Source: Coriolopsis trogii (lineage: Eukaryota; Basidiomycota; Agaricomycetes; Polyporales; Polyporaceae). From it: a stretch of 64,000 nt of DNA. Positions 1 to 10,429 of the stretch are shown here, piece by piece (position 1 is the first letter of the stretch; every line of letters starts with the position of its first letter). The stretch lies in contig JAHYIO010000003.1 in assembly GCA_020543525.1 (NCBI GenBank), forward strand, positions 2,728,001 through 2,792,000, written 5' to 3'. The translations under genes were made by a program, and so were the position numbers. The notes under the pieces were generated by a model. That model made no database searches. It worked only from the letters and a program-made list of their open reading frames with translations, and was not told where the DNA came from.

Positions 1-1523
1 GGAGCACCCGCCGACGTTGATGAGGTCCACCTCTTCAAGTACGCCTACCGACAGACGATCGCTGGCCATATGGAAGAGACTCCCGCCCAGGTCGTCGGAT
101 GGATGATATGGCACATCGACCAGCTCCAACGAGCGCATTTTCGGGCACAGTTCGAACAACCCTTCGCCCGATCGAGATCCGTCGCTTCCATCGATTTCCT
201 GCGTCCTGATCGACAGGAGGTCCAGAAGTTTGGCGACCACAGCGCTAGCAGCGTGTACGAACCGGAGGACTTGAAGCGCAGCGAGGCCATGCAGCATGCC
301 CCTCAAGAACTCGACGTGGTTAGATTGGGTCAAGCCGATTGCGACAAACGTGTGCACCTGCGAGACGTCGAAGGGCCATGCGTGCATGAACGTCCACGAG
401 AAGTCCGTGCTCATCAAGGCTCTGATCTCGAATGCCGGCTTGAGGAAAACGTCAGGATCGTGATATGCGCGAAGTGTGAACGAATAGCTGGGTAGGTCTT
501 GGACGGAGACCTCGAGCCGCTTGATCCCGTTCAAGCACTGGAGGTGAGTGGCGGGCGTAATGGGGAGCATGGAGTAGCCGTCGATGCCGCCCGGAACGAG
601 GTGGTGGTGCGAGGTTTCAATGCATACACGGGCCGCCTTGGGGATCGTGAGATGGGATACGAGCGCCGCCACCCGGGATGCAGTACCTGAAGAGACGTGC
701 ATATACTCGAGCTTGGGCAGAGATACGGCCCTTACGGGGGGTGCATTGTCAGCTACAATGCCCGAAATCCCGCAGTACCTGAACGTTTCGAGGAGGGGAC
801 AACGATTGAGGAGGACGAGCAGGTCTTGGATCTCGAGCTTGCGGTTGTGTCCAATGTACAGGTGAAGCAGCGGAATGGGCGATGGTGAAGACAGGGTGAT
901 AGGAACGTCGACGTTGACGGTGGTGAGTACTCTCAGGCGGCGGAAATCACCGCTGAATAAAAGTCTGTCGACTAGAAATGGGCGTGCCACGGTATGATCT
1001 GCCACGGTCCTCTTGATCACAAGCTCTTCCAATTTCGGCGCAGGGTCTGTCAAATTGTCCAGGAGACAGCGCAGATTGTGATGGTCTCCACGCTTGAGGT
1101 GGAGAACCTTGAGTCGGTGCACTTCAGATAGTAGGAGATCGGTTACAACTCGTGGATTTTGCTCGCTGGTCTTGTGACAGAGTGAGAGGGTATAATGCTT
1201 CGAACGACGCATGAAGACAGTCGCTGCGATGGGGTCGTCCAGGGAAAAGCAAGTCCACAACCTTGCAGCGTCGAGTGCAATCGTGCGCCAGTGAAAACAA
1301 ACATGGGTGGCGCGAATGAGGGCAGCAAAGTCCTCCGCTGATTGGACGAGGTGAGAGCAGATCTCGATGAAGAGCTCGGCGGGTAGAACATTGATTGGCA
1401 CGACAGAGTTGCGGAGACGCATGAGCTGAACTATTTCCTCCTGGAGTTTGCTGATGCTATCAAGACGTCGCGAGTGTTCCTCTTCGAAATATTTCAGTAC
1501 ATCCTCACGTGTGGGCGCGCCTG
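1..1523 (-). CDS. F-box protein, partial (C-terminus beyond left edge)
   Basis: The minus frame is open without a stop from about 1523 to base 1, so the C-terminus lies outside the window. The N-terminal part has a short helical lead (about 1500-1410), then an F-box with NVLPAELFIEICSHL followed by ATHVCFHWRTIALDAARLW near 1400-1240. The rest reads as leucine-rich repeats (LLVLLNRCPLLETF, LPKLEYMHV). F-box proteins bind Skp1 and present substrates to SCF ubiquitin ligases; the substrate here is unknown. No ATG lies upstream of the F-box in this frame, and an acceptor (CTGCAG or CACAG) sits at about 1515-1525, so at least one 5' exon is missing. An open stretch at about 1577-1790 (minus), with a GTAAGT donor near 1595, is a candidate, but its phase does not join cleanly. 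A degraded paralog lies at 32582-34140. The F-box call is firm; the gene start is not. Confidence 0.85.
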
Positions 1524-1576
1524 TGACGATCCTGCAGAAGGAAACGATAGCTCAGTAGAGGCATCTCTAGTTGGAC

Positions 1577-2089
1577 GAACTGACAAGGACTTACACCCCT
1601 GAAGCGGGAAACATAGCCATATGCAAAGCACCACAGGAGGCGTTCAACGTCTTGAGTGAAGGAGATGTATAGCTTGGTCGTGGTCAAGGAGAACTTGCGA
1701 CGTTCAATTGCAAGGTGGCCGTCGAGGTTGAGAGGCGCCTTCCGGTTCCGAACAAAGGAGCCAACGTATCTCGATCCCGGCGAATGCCGTACATCTTACA
1801 TATCTAAATCTTGCCGCCAGATCATGTCGTATCCCTATGCTCGTACAGGCACATCCGAGGGACTGAAGGCAGCAGCTGAGTAGCTGAAAAACAGTGGAAC
1901 TTTGGGTTGAACTTGGACAAGAAGTGCATCAAGTCCTCGGACAGTCGGCGATTGACCACGGCATGGCTCGGGACGACGGCGTGTCCGGACCGGGATGTCC
2001 ACTCAGGCTCTTGGATCCTGCACCCTGGAGCCCTTCAAGCTTCCTCTTTACAGTCACTCACAGGCTACAGCCAAAGTTTACACCAAGAC
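1577..2089. other. Intergenic region between F-box gene and IAH1
   Basis: This is the divergent 5' region between the left-edge F-box gene (minus) and the esterase (plus). The part at 1577-1790 (minus) may hold the unplaced 5' exon of the F-box gene. Nothing else is recognisable. Confidence 0.5.
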
Positions 2090-3159
2090 ATGGCCGCAAA
2101 TGTGCAGGACGCAATCATGCTCCTCGGGGACTCCCTCACGCAAGGTGGATACGAGTTCAATGGGTTCGCTGCAAAGCTAGCGCGTACGTCCAACTTGTAG
2201 TCCGTGCTGCCATCTCGTGAATATCTTGGCACATCCAGGCTAACGAAGCTATGAATCTCGGGGCGCTGCGCCCGCTACTGACATGTAGATGTCTATAATC
2301 GCAAGATGGACGTGCTGAACCGAGGCTACAGCGGCTACAACACCGACTGGATCCTCCCTGTCTTCGAGCAGGTTCGTAGCCCCCCGTCTGAACAGGAATG
2401 CGCGTCCAGGTCGTACATGGCTGACGGGAGACGTTGTAGTTATTCGCGACCCAGCACGAGCAGCAACACGTTCAGAAAGTGCGCCTGCTCGTGATATGGT
2501 TCGGCGCCAACGACGCCGCGCTGCCCCTCCGGGACCAGCACGTCCCGCTCGACCGCTTCAAGGCGAACCTCTCCAAGCTCATCTGGATGGTGTCCTCGCC
2601 CGAGTCTCCCCGCTACTCGCCCGACACGAAGATCGTGCTGATGACACCGCCGCCGGTCAACGCGGACCAGTGGGCGGCGAGGCAGGCCGCGAAGGACCCG
2701 CCTGGGCCGCGGGACAGGGAGTTTGCGGTGACGAGGACGTATGCGGAGGCGGTGATCGAGGTCGCGGGGAAGGAGGGAGTGGCGAATGTTGATTTGTTCG
2801 GCAAGATCTTTGATGCCGCTGGGAAGGAAGAGAAGGCGTTGAGTCGGTTCTTGACCGATGGGCTGCATCTCAACGAAGAAGGATATGCGGTAGGTGCTCA
2901 GCCCACGCGGAGCTCATGTGAAAGGAAGTTTGTTAACCTACCCATCGCAGATCGTTTTCGACGAGCTTACCAAGACAATCAAGGAGAATTATCCTATACT
3001 GTACCACGAGAATCTGCAGTTCGTGTTCGTTCCGTGAGTATGCGCCCTCTTGATGCCCGCCTTGTATTCTGATCGTCCTCTAGATTCAACGAGATTTGCG
3101 AGGACCTGCCGAACTACAAGAAGATCACCCAGAAGCGAAGCGCCTTCCCGAGTGCATGA
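2090..3159 (+). CDS. IAH1: GDSL esterase, isoamyl acetate-hydrolysing type
   Basis: Exons are 2090-2183, 2289-2371, 2440-2889, 2951-3033 and 3084-3159; all phases agree and give 261 residues. Block I GDSLTQ is at residues 13-18 (Ser15 nucleophile), the Gly/Asn block FGANDA at 80-85, and the DGLH catalytic Asp/His at 199-202. These are the SGNH-hydrolase residues, and the length and order match yeast Iah1, which hydrolyses acetate esters such as isoamyl acetate. No signal peptide is seen, so a cytosolic location is likely. The ATG at 2090 is the first one giving the family N-terminus. The gene is convergent with the DJ-1 gene, with 143 bp between their stops. Fold and family are certain; the natural substrate is inferred. 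Confidence 0.93.
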
Positions 3160-3302
3160 GGGAGAGGCGATTCCGGTGGTGCTGACCGCACAGCCTTGCT
3201 CGGGATTGACACAAGGTGCAATATACGGAGGTCTAGAAGTGAAGAATACTCATACAACATGTACTATCGATACAGTGGTGATGGCATCATTCGGGGGAAG
3301 AT

Positions 3303-4217
3303 TCAGTGCGTTTGTAGCATTTCCACGAACTTCGTTCCCAGCGCGTTTGCAGCCATAGGGTTCGCGCCGGAGACAACCTCGCGATCAACGGTGATGTCAC
3401 CCAGTTTCTTGCCCGTTCCGGTGAGCATATCAGCACCCTCGTCCTTAAGAGCGGATTCGACTTTATTCGGGACCGCGCCGCCCTTCATTGTCTCCACCAG
3501 CTTCTCCTCGGCATCGGACCAGGAGGTCAACTTGTATCCCTTGTATGCAAAGCCGGAAGAGTTGGGCGCGTACTTGGTCGAGAGGAGCGCGTACGGGCCA
3601 TGGCAGATGACAGCTGCGGAGATGAAATGATGAGAACGAGACGACGGGCGTGAGTTCTATGTGTCAAAGTCTGGAGACAAAAGGACTCATGAACGGTCGG
3701 AATGGAGACGTACCGGTAGGCTTCTGTTGGTTATGGAAGTGGTAAAGAATCCGGCCGAGCTCGGGATTGTCGCCAAGGTCAGAGATGGGGGCGTGTCCAC
3801 CTGGAATGAAGACCCCAGAGAACGACTGGAGCTCCTCATCGGTGATGGTGCTGAACGGCCGGGGCGACCGAACACCCTTTTCGAGTTCCATGCGGCGAAG
3901 GAGCTCCTGATCTTTGCGCTTCTCCCACCACTGACCGAAGTAGACGAGGAGTGACTCGGACAAGGGATCGACGCTAGGAGCCTTCCCTGTGGGCGATGCG
4001 AACTGGGAGTAATTACGTCGGTGAGACAAAGGGAGACGGAGAATTGCGTGAGAATACGTACGACGACTTCGTAGCCGGCATCGAGAATCTGGCCGAGAGG
4101 TTTTGCGAGCTCGGTGAGGAAGACGCCAGTATCCTCATGAGATACGGAGCCATCTGACTTCTCGATCGCGAACGCGCTGGCGTCGGAGAGGATGATGAGT
4201 ACTTTGCCTGCGGACAT
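3303..4217 (-). CDS. DJ-1/PfpI family protein (Hsp31/glyoxalase III-like)
   Basis: Three exons on minus, 4217-4062, 4002-3714 and 3613-3303, give 251 residues in phase. The nucleophile elbow AVICHGPYALL places Cys152-His153 at the start of exon 3, and PGGHAP is at 119-124, as in class I glutamine-amidotransferase-like proteins. The length and the extended cap region after residue 55 resemble the fungal Hsp31 subgroup, in which several members convert methylglyoxal to lactate without glutathione or act as chaperones. Which activity applies cannot be read from sequence. A TATAAG element lies about 42 bp upstream. The start codon at 4217 follows directly and begins a hydrophobic first strand (KVLIILSD). 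Confidence 0.92.
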
Positions 4218-4257
4218 GGTGATAGTTTAGTGAACGAACGCTGCCCCCGTCGTCACA

Positions 4258-4263
4258 CTTATA
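4258..4263 (-). promoter_or_regulatory. TATA-like element of the DJ-1 gene
   Basis: TATAAG on the minus strand lies about 42 bp upstream of the start codon at 4217. Confidence 0.4.
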
Positions 4264-5514
4264 GGGCAGGGCTGGAGGAGTGGGGCAGAACACCGACGAG
4301 AACATGACGCGCAGATGTCTTCATGTCTGCCAACTTGGCTTCGGTCGTCGGCGTGGCTCATGCTGGTACCTGGAGAGCGATGGAGCTCGGCGCCACTGGG
4401 AGGACGCGAAAAGGCCTGCCCTAAGTCGAACGCGGTCACGCACGCTGGAGCGTACGCCGCTTACGTCAGGAAATGAACATGAGCCAAACAACGCGCAAAC
4501 AAAGGCGGGGCGGTCTAAGGCGGCGGTCGCCCGACTTGTTCTCTCCAGGTCTCCTCCCGCTGCGACATATCTCCCCGCCGACTCCTCGCGACGCCTTTCT
4601 CCAGCCTCACCCCGCCGACCTCGCCCCCCAAGATACCCGGATAACCGCCTTCCGGACGCCAGGACCGCGCGCACGACGCCCAGCGTCTGCACCCACAAAC
4701 GACTACAACAGTGTTTGGCCCGACCCTGTCAGTTCACTTCTCGTGAGAACCCCGCTCGCTTCATGCCATGCGGCTTTGTTGTCTGAAACCCTTTGCTGAC
4801 CTCCTGCCTACCCCCGAAGGCGCGGCCTCCTCCGTCTCACACTCCTTCCACCCAAGGTCTGTTTCGGTTTCTCCAGTAGTCCACCTACATCGTCTTTCTT
4901 GCGCATACATCACCCTCGGCGGGCATCTTTGTCGACAGCCGGACAGCACATCGGTGCCTGCGGGGTGTAAGGATTAGGCGGTCGTTCCCCGGACCCCAGC
5001 TTTGCGTCGTCATTAGCGGAGAGAACAGGCATTCACCGTGCGTACTCCTACGAGACCACCTCTTGCGTCAGTGCTGCGTCCGAGGCATGTCACGTACCTC
5101 ATTCTTGCGCCGTTCAACCTTAACTGTCCGCCACTCGTTGCGAAGGAGACGAAACGCAGTCATGTCAGTCCGGGTCTGTGTCAAGTATTAAGAGGAAGCG
5201 AGGGGGGCAAGTCAAAGGAAAGCCCAGCTTTGCCTTGCTTTGTAGCCTCGCGTTCCAGCCGCTCGCGCTCGCATGCACCTACCATTTTGGGCGGACAATC
5301 CCCTGCGTTTCTTCCGCGGAGCCCCTCAGGCCCAGTGTCCGCCTTTTGGAGCGGACAATAGCAGTGATCGAGATATCCCTTTCCGGCTTATCCATCAATC
5401 CTTCCACGCCGATACTCATCATACGCTCACAGTTGCCGAGGTCCGTTCGCAAAGCCGCTCCGAACTACGATCTGAGTCTTTGCCCCGATTTGTCCTTGGT
5501 TCGTTTTCCATACC

Positions 5515-5520
5515 TATAAA
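5515..5520 (+). promoter_or_regulatory. TATA-like element upstream of CDC25
   Basis: TATAAA lies about 175 bp upstream of the CDC25 ATG within a C/T-rich stretch. Confidence 0.35.
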
Positions 5521-5693
5521 CACTTTGCTTTCTTTCGCTCATCCACCTCTCCTTCACCTCGCATCTTCCGCAACGTCCTCTGGTCGGGCCACTGTCGCGC
5601 TTGCCTCCCCCCCTCCCCCGGCGGACGCGGTTGAACTTGACGACCCCACTAACGAATTGCCTGCTGTTGTATCATCTCACGACCACGCCCCTC

Positions 5694-8415
5694 ATGCAAT
5701 CGAAAATCCGGCGACGGCTCTTCGCAGACGACGCGCAAGAAACACCGCAACGACCAAGCAAGAAGCAGAAGAGAAACCCGCCCACACTCAAGACACGAGT
5801 CCTCGACCGTCAATTCCGCATGTCTCTATTCAATAACTCCAAGTTCAGCTCACACCTCGCCGTCCCGGCCTTCCTAGGGGGGAAGAGCGCGAAACGCGAT
5901 GCACCGGTACGCAATGAGATCAAGGGCCCCGTCCTTGACCACGATGTCGACTTGGACCTCGAACTTTCATTCGCATCGACCATGTCCCTGAACTCGCCCG
6001 CGCGGGATAACCAACCGCTCACCCCCGAAGATGAGAACCCCGACTACGTCCCAATGGACATCTCCCCATCTCCTGCATCTCATGTTTTCCAAGCACCTGC
6101 GTCGGCCTCTAACCAGAAGGCGTTTGTTGGTCGCCCGCGCTCGGCCAGCACCAGCGCAAACCGCCTTTTCGGTCGGGATATGAGTAACGGTCACGAGACT
6201 AGTTCCCTGCACTCGACGTCCAAAGCCACTGCCGGTACCAACAGCGGGAAGCGTCTCCAACGTGCAGCCCTTCCTGTTGAGTGGCTTGCATCTGAGTCCT
6301 CCCAGAATGAGAACGCGTACAGCCAGGTTTGTGAAGCGGACCTGGCCTGGTTACTTCGTGTATTTCGGCTGACATGCTATCTGTCAGCCCCTTGACATTC
6401 CCTCATCACCCTCCGACCGTATGGATGTCGACCCTGATTCTTCGTTCAATTTGGCTCCGTCATCCTCAGCGCCTGACCAAGCTCCATTGTCGGCCTCCCC
6501 CACCATCACAGCGTTCAACTTCGGTGGACCATCCTCCTTTGGGCCCTCTTCGCCCATTTCTGCTGCGCCTACGGTAACGACGTTCAAGAACTTGTTTTAC
6601 GACGTTGCGGTTCCGGCCAAAGACGAGCTTGGGTTTGAGGATTCCGCTAACCTTTCTGGTCTGTCTGGACTCTCGGAGAGTCCTTGCCAGCCGTTCCCCA
6701 AGAAGCGCCGCTCTTCCTCCCCCGAACGTAGGAGTCTGAACTTACGCACAAGCCACGGCCACTTGTTCGAGGACGAAGACATTGGGTACTCTTCTTCTCC
6801 CGCCCAGCCATCCCCTTCAGCACACAAGCTTGAGCGCATGGGGAGCAACTCCTTGCTCACGAACCAGAAGAACCAGAAGAAGCCCGCTACTATCGGTTTG
6901 GGTATGCCTGGTGGTGTTGCACTCAATGCCAACAAGAAGCGTCCTCGTCGACCCGCCCTCAGTGCCATGATAGCTCCAGGTGAAGGTCCTATGTCGAGCT
7001 CTCCACAACCCCAGACGGCGTACCCCATCATGAGCAACGCGGACGATGAAGCGCCAGTGCATAGGTTGCCGCCCGTCCGTCGCGCGTTCTCAGCTATGCT
7101 CCCCCCGAACCTGCTCGTAGACCAGAGCATGTCAAGCGAGTCGAGCTTCGACCAGGACCCCGACATCAGTTCGCCTGCGCAGGCATACGCCAAGCGTCAA
7201 CAGGTGAAGACCATTCGTCGTTGCGACGGCACGGACGACTTCCGTCCCTTAACAGGCGCTTCTGCGCTCATGAAGCGCGATACGGAAGTTATCTCGTCTA
7301 ACCGCGGTCTGCGTCGCAGCGAAGAGAGGGAGGATAGGACGAGGACCAGTGCCCAGCGCGATACGCCTCGTAGCAAGTACTTGAACGCTGGCCCCGGCCT
7401 CGGTAGCTTTGGCGACAACGAGGCTAGCGGGAAGATTCTTCCTTGCCATCGCGTGCGCGAAGATGGGTTGATGAGGATTAACCCGAGGACGGTTCGTGTT
7501 CTGACACTGTCCTTCTGTACGTCACCAATTGCTGACGTTTGCCTATGCAGCTTAACCAGCTCTTGGACGGCGTCTATGACTCAAGCATCGAGAAGTTCCA
7601 CATCATCGACTGCCGGTTCGACTACGAGTACTTTGGCGGCCACATCCCTGGCGCTATCAACATCAACACGACTGCAGGTGTCGAGGAATTCCTCCTCGGC
7701 ATGTCGGCGATCAAGCCTAAGCCCTCGATCAGCGGTGATCCCAACAAGAAGACGATCCTTGTGTTCCACTGTGAGTTCAGTGTCAAGAGAGCCCCGACAT
7801 TGTGAGTCCTTCGACACTTCTTACAACAGAGTTGGTGATGCTAACTCCTGACACCCATACAGCGCTAAGCATCTCCGTTCCAAGGACAGGGCCATGAACA
7901 ACCACGTTTACCCTCGGGTCCACTATCCCGAGTTGTACATCCTTGAGGGTGGGTACTCTCAGTACTACCAGGAGTCCGGTCTGCGCTGCCAGCCGCCGTC
8001 CTATGTGCGCATGGACGACCCGAACTACGCCTCGTCCCGTCGCGAGGACCTCGACCAGTTCAGGAAGGGCAAGTTCGGCCGCACAAAGTCCTACGCGTAT
8101 GGCGAGGGCAAGATGCTCTCGATGACTTCTGCCGTTCAGCAAGTCGTTGCATCGAAGCGCAACACGGTCCCCAGCGGTGGCCCTACCGGCCTCTTCGCCG
8201 CAGCCAATGTTGTGCGGACGAGACGGAGTGGACTGCACACCCTTCAGGAAGACGGCAGCGGTGGTCACGAGAGCGATGGCGACGACACCGACATTGGCGA
8301 CAGCCCTTGCCCCCCTCCGACCAAGAATGTCGTCTTCAAGGGCAAGAAGATTGGTCGCGCTCCTCTTGTGCGTGCTGAAACCTACGGTCCGGCGCGCATG
8401 GCGATGGGTCATTAA
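5694..8415 (+). CDS. CDC25: M-phase inducer phosphatase (Cdc25/Mih1)
   Basis: Exons 5694-6326, 6388-7491, 7551-7801 and 7863-8415 are in phase and encode 846 residues. Residues 1 to about 575 are Ser/Pro-rich and look disordered, with many SP/TP sites that could be kinase targets. The catalytic rhodanese-type domain starts near 575: CRFDYEYFGGHIPGA is at 600-614 and the active-site loop HCEFSVKR at 652-659, with Cys653 and Arg659. The domain continues across the last splice into YPELYILEGGY. Cdc25 removes the inhibitory phosphate from Tyr15 of Cdk1 to trigger mitosis. The first ATG in frame is at 5694. A basic patch (about residues 3-25) could serve nuclear import. The identification is secure. 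Confidence 0.96.
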
Positions 8416-10429
8416 GTGCTCTTAGCCTGTTCATTTGCATCGCGCATCCAGTATCCAGCATTCCTCACCCTCACCTACCGAGCTATTACTTGGAAGATTG
8501 ACGCATCACGACCGTCGCACGCCCTGATATGTCGCAGTCACGGACCTCACCCCTTTTCGCATAACTTCATGCGAAGGACACGAATTGCTCCATGCCCTCT
8601 ATGCCCTACGGAACACCTCTCGTCGTCGCTCGCTATGAACTATGCGCAAACTGTTTCGCCTCTTCTATCTCTTGGTTTTCGTCTCCTGCGTCACTCTCCT
8701 GCCAGGCTCATGCGAGATGAGCCGGTGTGAGATGACCGACGGAGGGAACGTAAACCTTGGGAAACCTCAGCAAAAACATCGTATCAACTTGCTTCACCGC
8801 CTATGTTGGTGATCTCCGCTTTGTCTCTGCCGCGCAACCTCGCACCAGGTGCTCTCCCGACAGCCCTGTCGGTTTCGACTCTTCGCTGTTCGCATTGCAT
8901 GCTGTGTGTTTTGGATGTCGCCCAATTCCACATCTCGCATTCTGTCCTCACCCCATGCCCGTCCTCCATCATCTATCTCATTATCCTCTGCCACCATTCG
9001 CGTTCCCCTTGACCCTTAGTCATCTTCAATCAATATGTCAATGATATCTGTACCTCTATACGGACGGTCATCAATCGGCCAGTACCAAGATCTGTCGCTT
9101 CTAGCTCCGGTGCTTTATTCTCTTCCTTGTATCTCTCGACATTCTCCCCCCCCCCCTCCCCTTTCCCGTTTTGCCCTTTGGTTTGTGTTATACCTTGTGC
9201 CATTTGCCCTTTCGCACGCGGCTAGGGCATTTTCTTCCGGCCCAGTTGATTCTTCCGGTCTCCATCATCTCCCCCCTAATGTTTCGACGCGTGACCGCCC
9301 GTGCCTCTGATGCCTCAACCCCGTGGCAGTGGCGCGTTCCAGCTATGAGAGGCGTCGGGCGGCATCGCACTGTTATCGGACTCGCGTTGTCTCTCCTCTC
9401 TGTTCATCTCTCTCCGTCTCATTCATGGACATAGCTATTGCTGCCCCCCATTTCCCCCCATCGCCATCACTATCTCCTATCACCGTCCCCTGCCACTCCC
9501 ACGTCACCCACAATTCCAGAGCCTCCAATATATCTGAATCGAATTTCGAAGAAGTCCTTTCCGTCACATACATAGCTCATACTGGCAGACTCCCATGACG
9601 TCTGATAAGTCAAAGAATTCCGCATGCATGGTAGATCTCACACATGTTCCGTCTCTCTATCTCTCCTCTCGTCCGCATATAATATTATTATTCATCCTCC
9701 ACTGGCAGGCGTGACAGTCGTTGTGCTTCAAGCTTGTGCGAGGTTTTCTCAGCCTCGTGATTTTCTCGTGATGGGTCCGAAGCGAAGCGTTAGTGCAAGA
9801 TCGACGTCGGCGTGTCCAGACTCCACTCGAGCTCTCTGTAGAGTGCCTTCTGGTCGTGATTCGTGATAGACGAGTTGTGGGCGTATATGTGCGTGTAGCG
9901 TAAATGCTCCAGTTTCGCGGGTAGCGTGCGCGCCCTTCGGCCGCGTCGCTCCGCTTGCCTCCCTGCGCATTCTGCTCTTCCTTAACGACTCGAAACGACT
10001 AAACAACACAGAATCGGCAGCGCGAGGATACACAATACCATAGTACATATTCAACATGGCCCCGGAGACCATAGGGGACGTCACAGAAGCGCGACGACGA
10101 CACGTAGGGTGTGTGCGTGTGCTTGATACTCGATACATGACATGTACAGGAACTGACACGGACACCGTCGATAGCGCGAGATGTTGTCAGATAGACACAA
10201 GGGATGCCAACGTGAGTGTGAAAACCAATGGGAGCAAGAGGTGACGGCGGGCTGCAGAGCGCGGGGCCGACTTGGGCATTAGGATTAGAATAATACGAAA
10301 TGTGAGCACGAGCACGAGCACGGACGCGAGCGGCGAAAGAAGAGAGAAAGCGTTGGAGACTCGAGAGGCGGGTGGGGGGTATGCGTCTGTCTGTAGAAGG
10401 GCATGCATGGGAAGGGCGTTTGCAGCACG
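8416..10429. other. 2-kb intergenic region, strongly C/T-rich on plus
   Basis: This lies between the convergent CDC25 and ABD1 stops. From about 8.4 to 9.7 kb the plus strand is dominated by C and T, with a run of 12 C at about 9145-9156. No coding feature is supported. It may hold long 3' untranslated regions or a non-coding RNA. Confidence 0.5.

Larger units (their letters stand above)
4218..5693. other. Long divergent 5' region of the DJ-1 and CDC25 genes
   Basis: No coding exon is recognised in these 1.5 kb. The right half is pyrimidine-rich on the plus strand, typical of basidiomycete promoters and leaders. Short open frames are present but show no family features. Upstream open reading frames or a leader intron of CDC25 could lie here. 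Confidence 0.5.

Noticed and set aside
5601..5693. Earlier start of CDC25 by extending the frame upstream
   Set aside because: The frame is open but contains no ATG before 5694.
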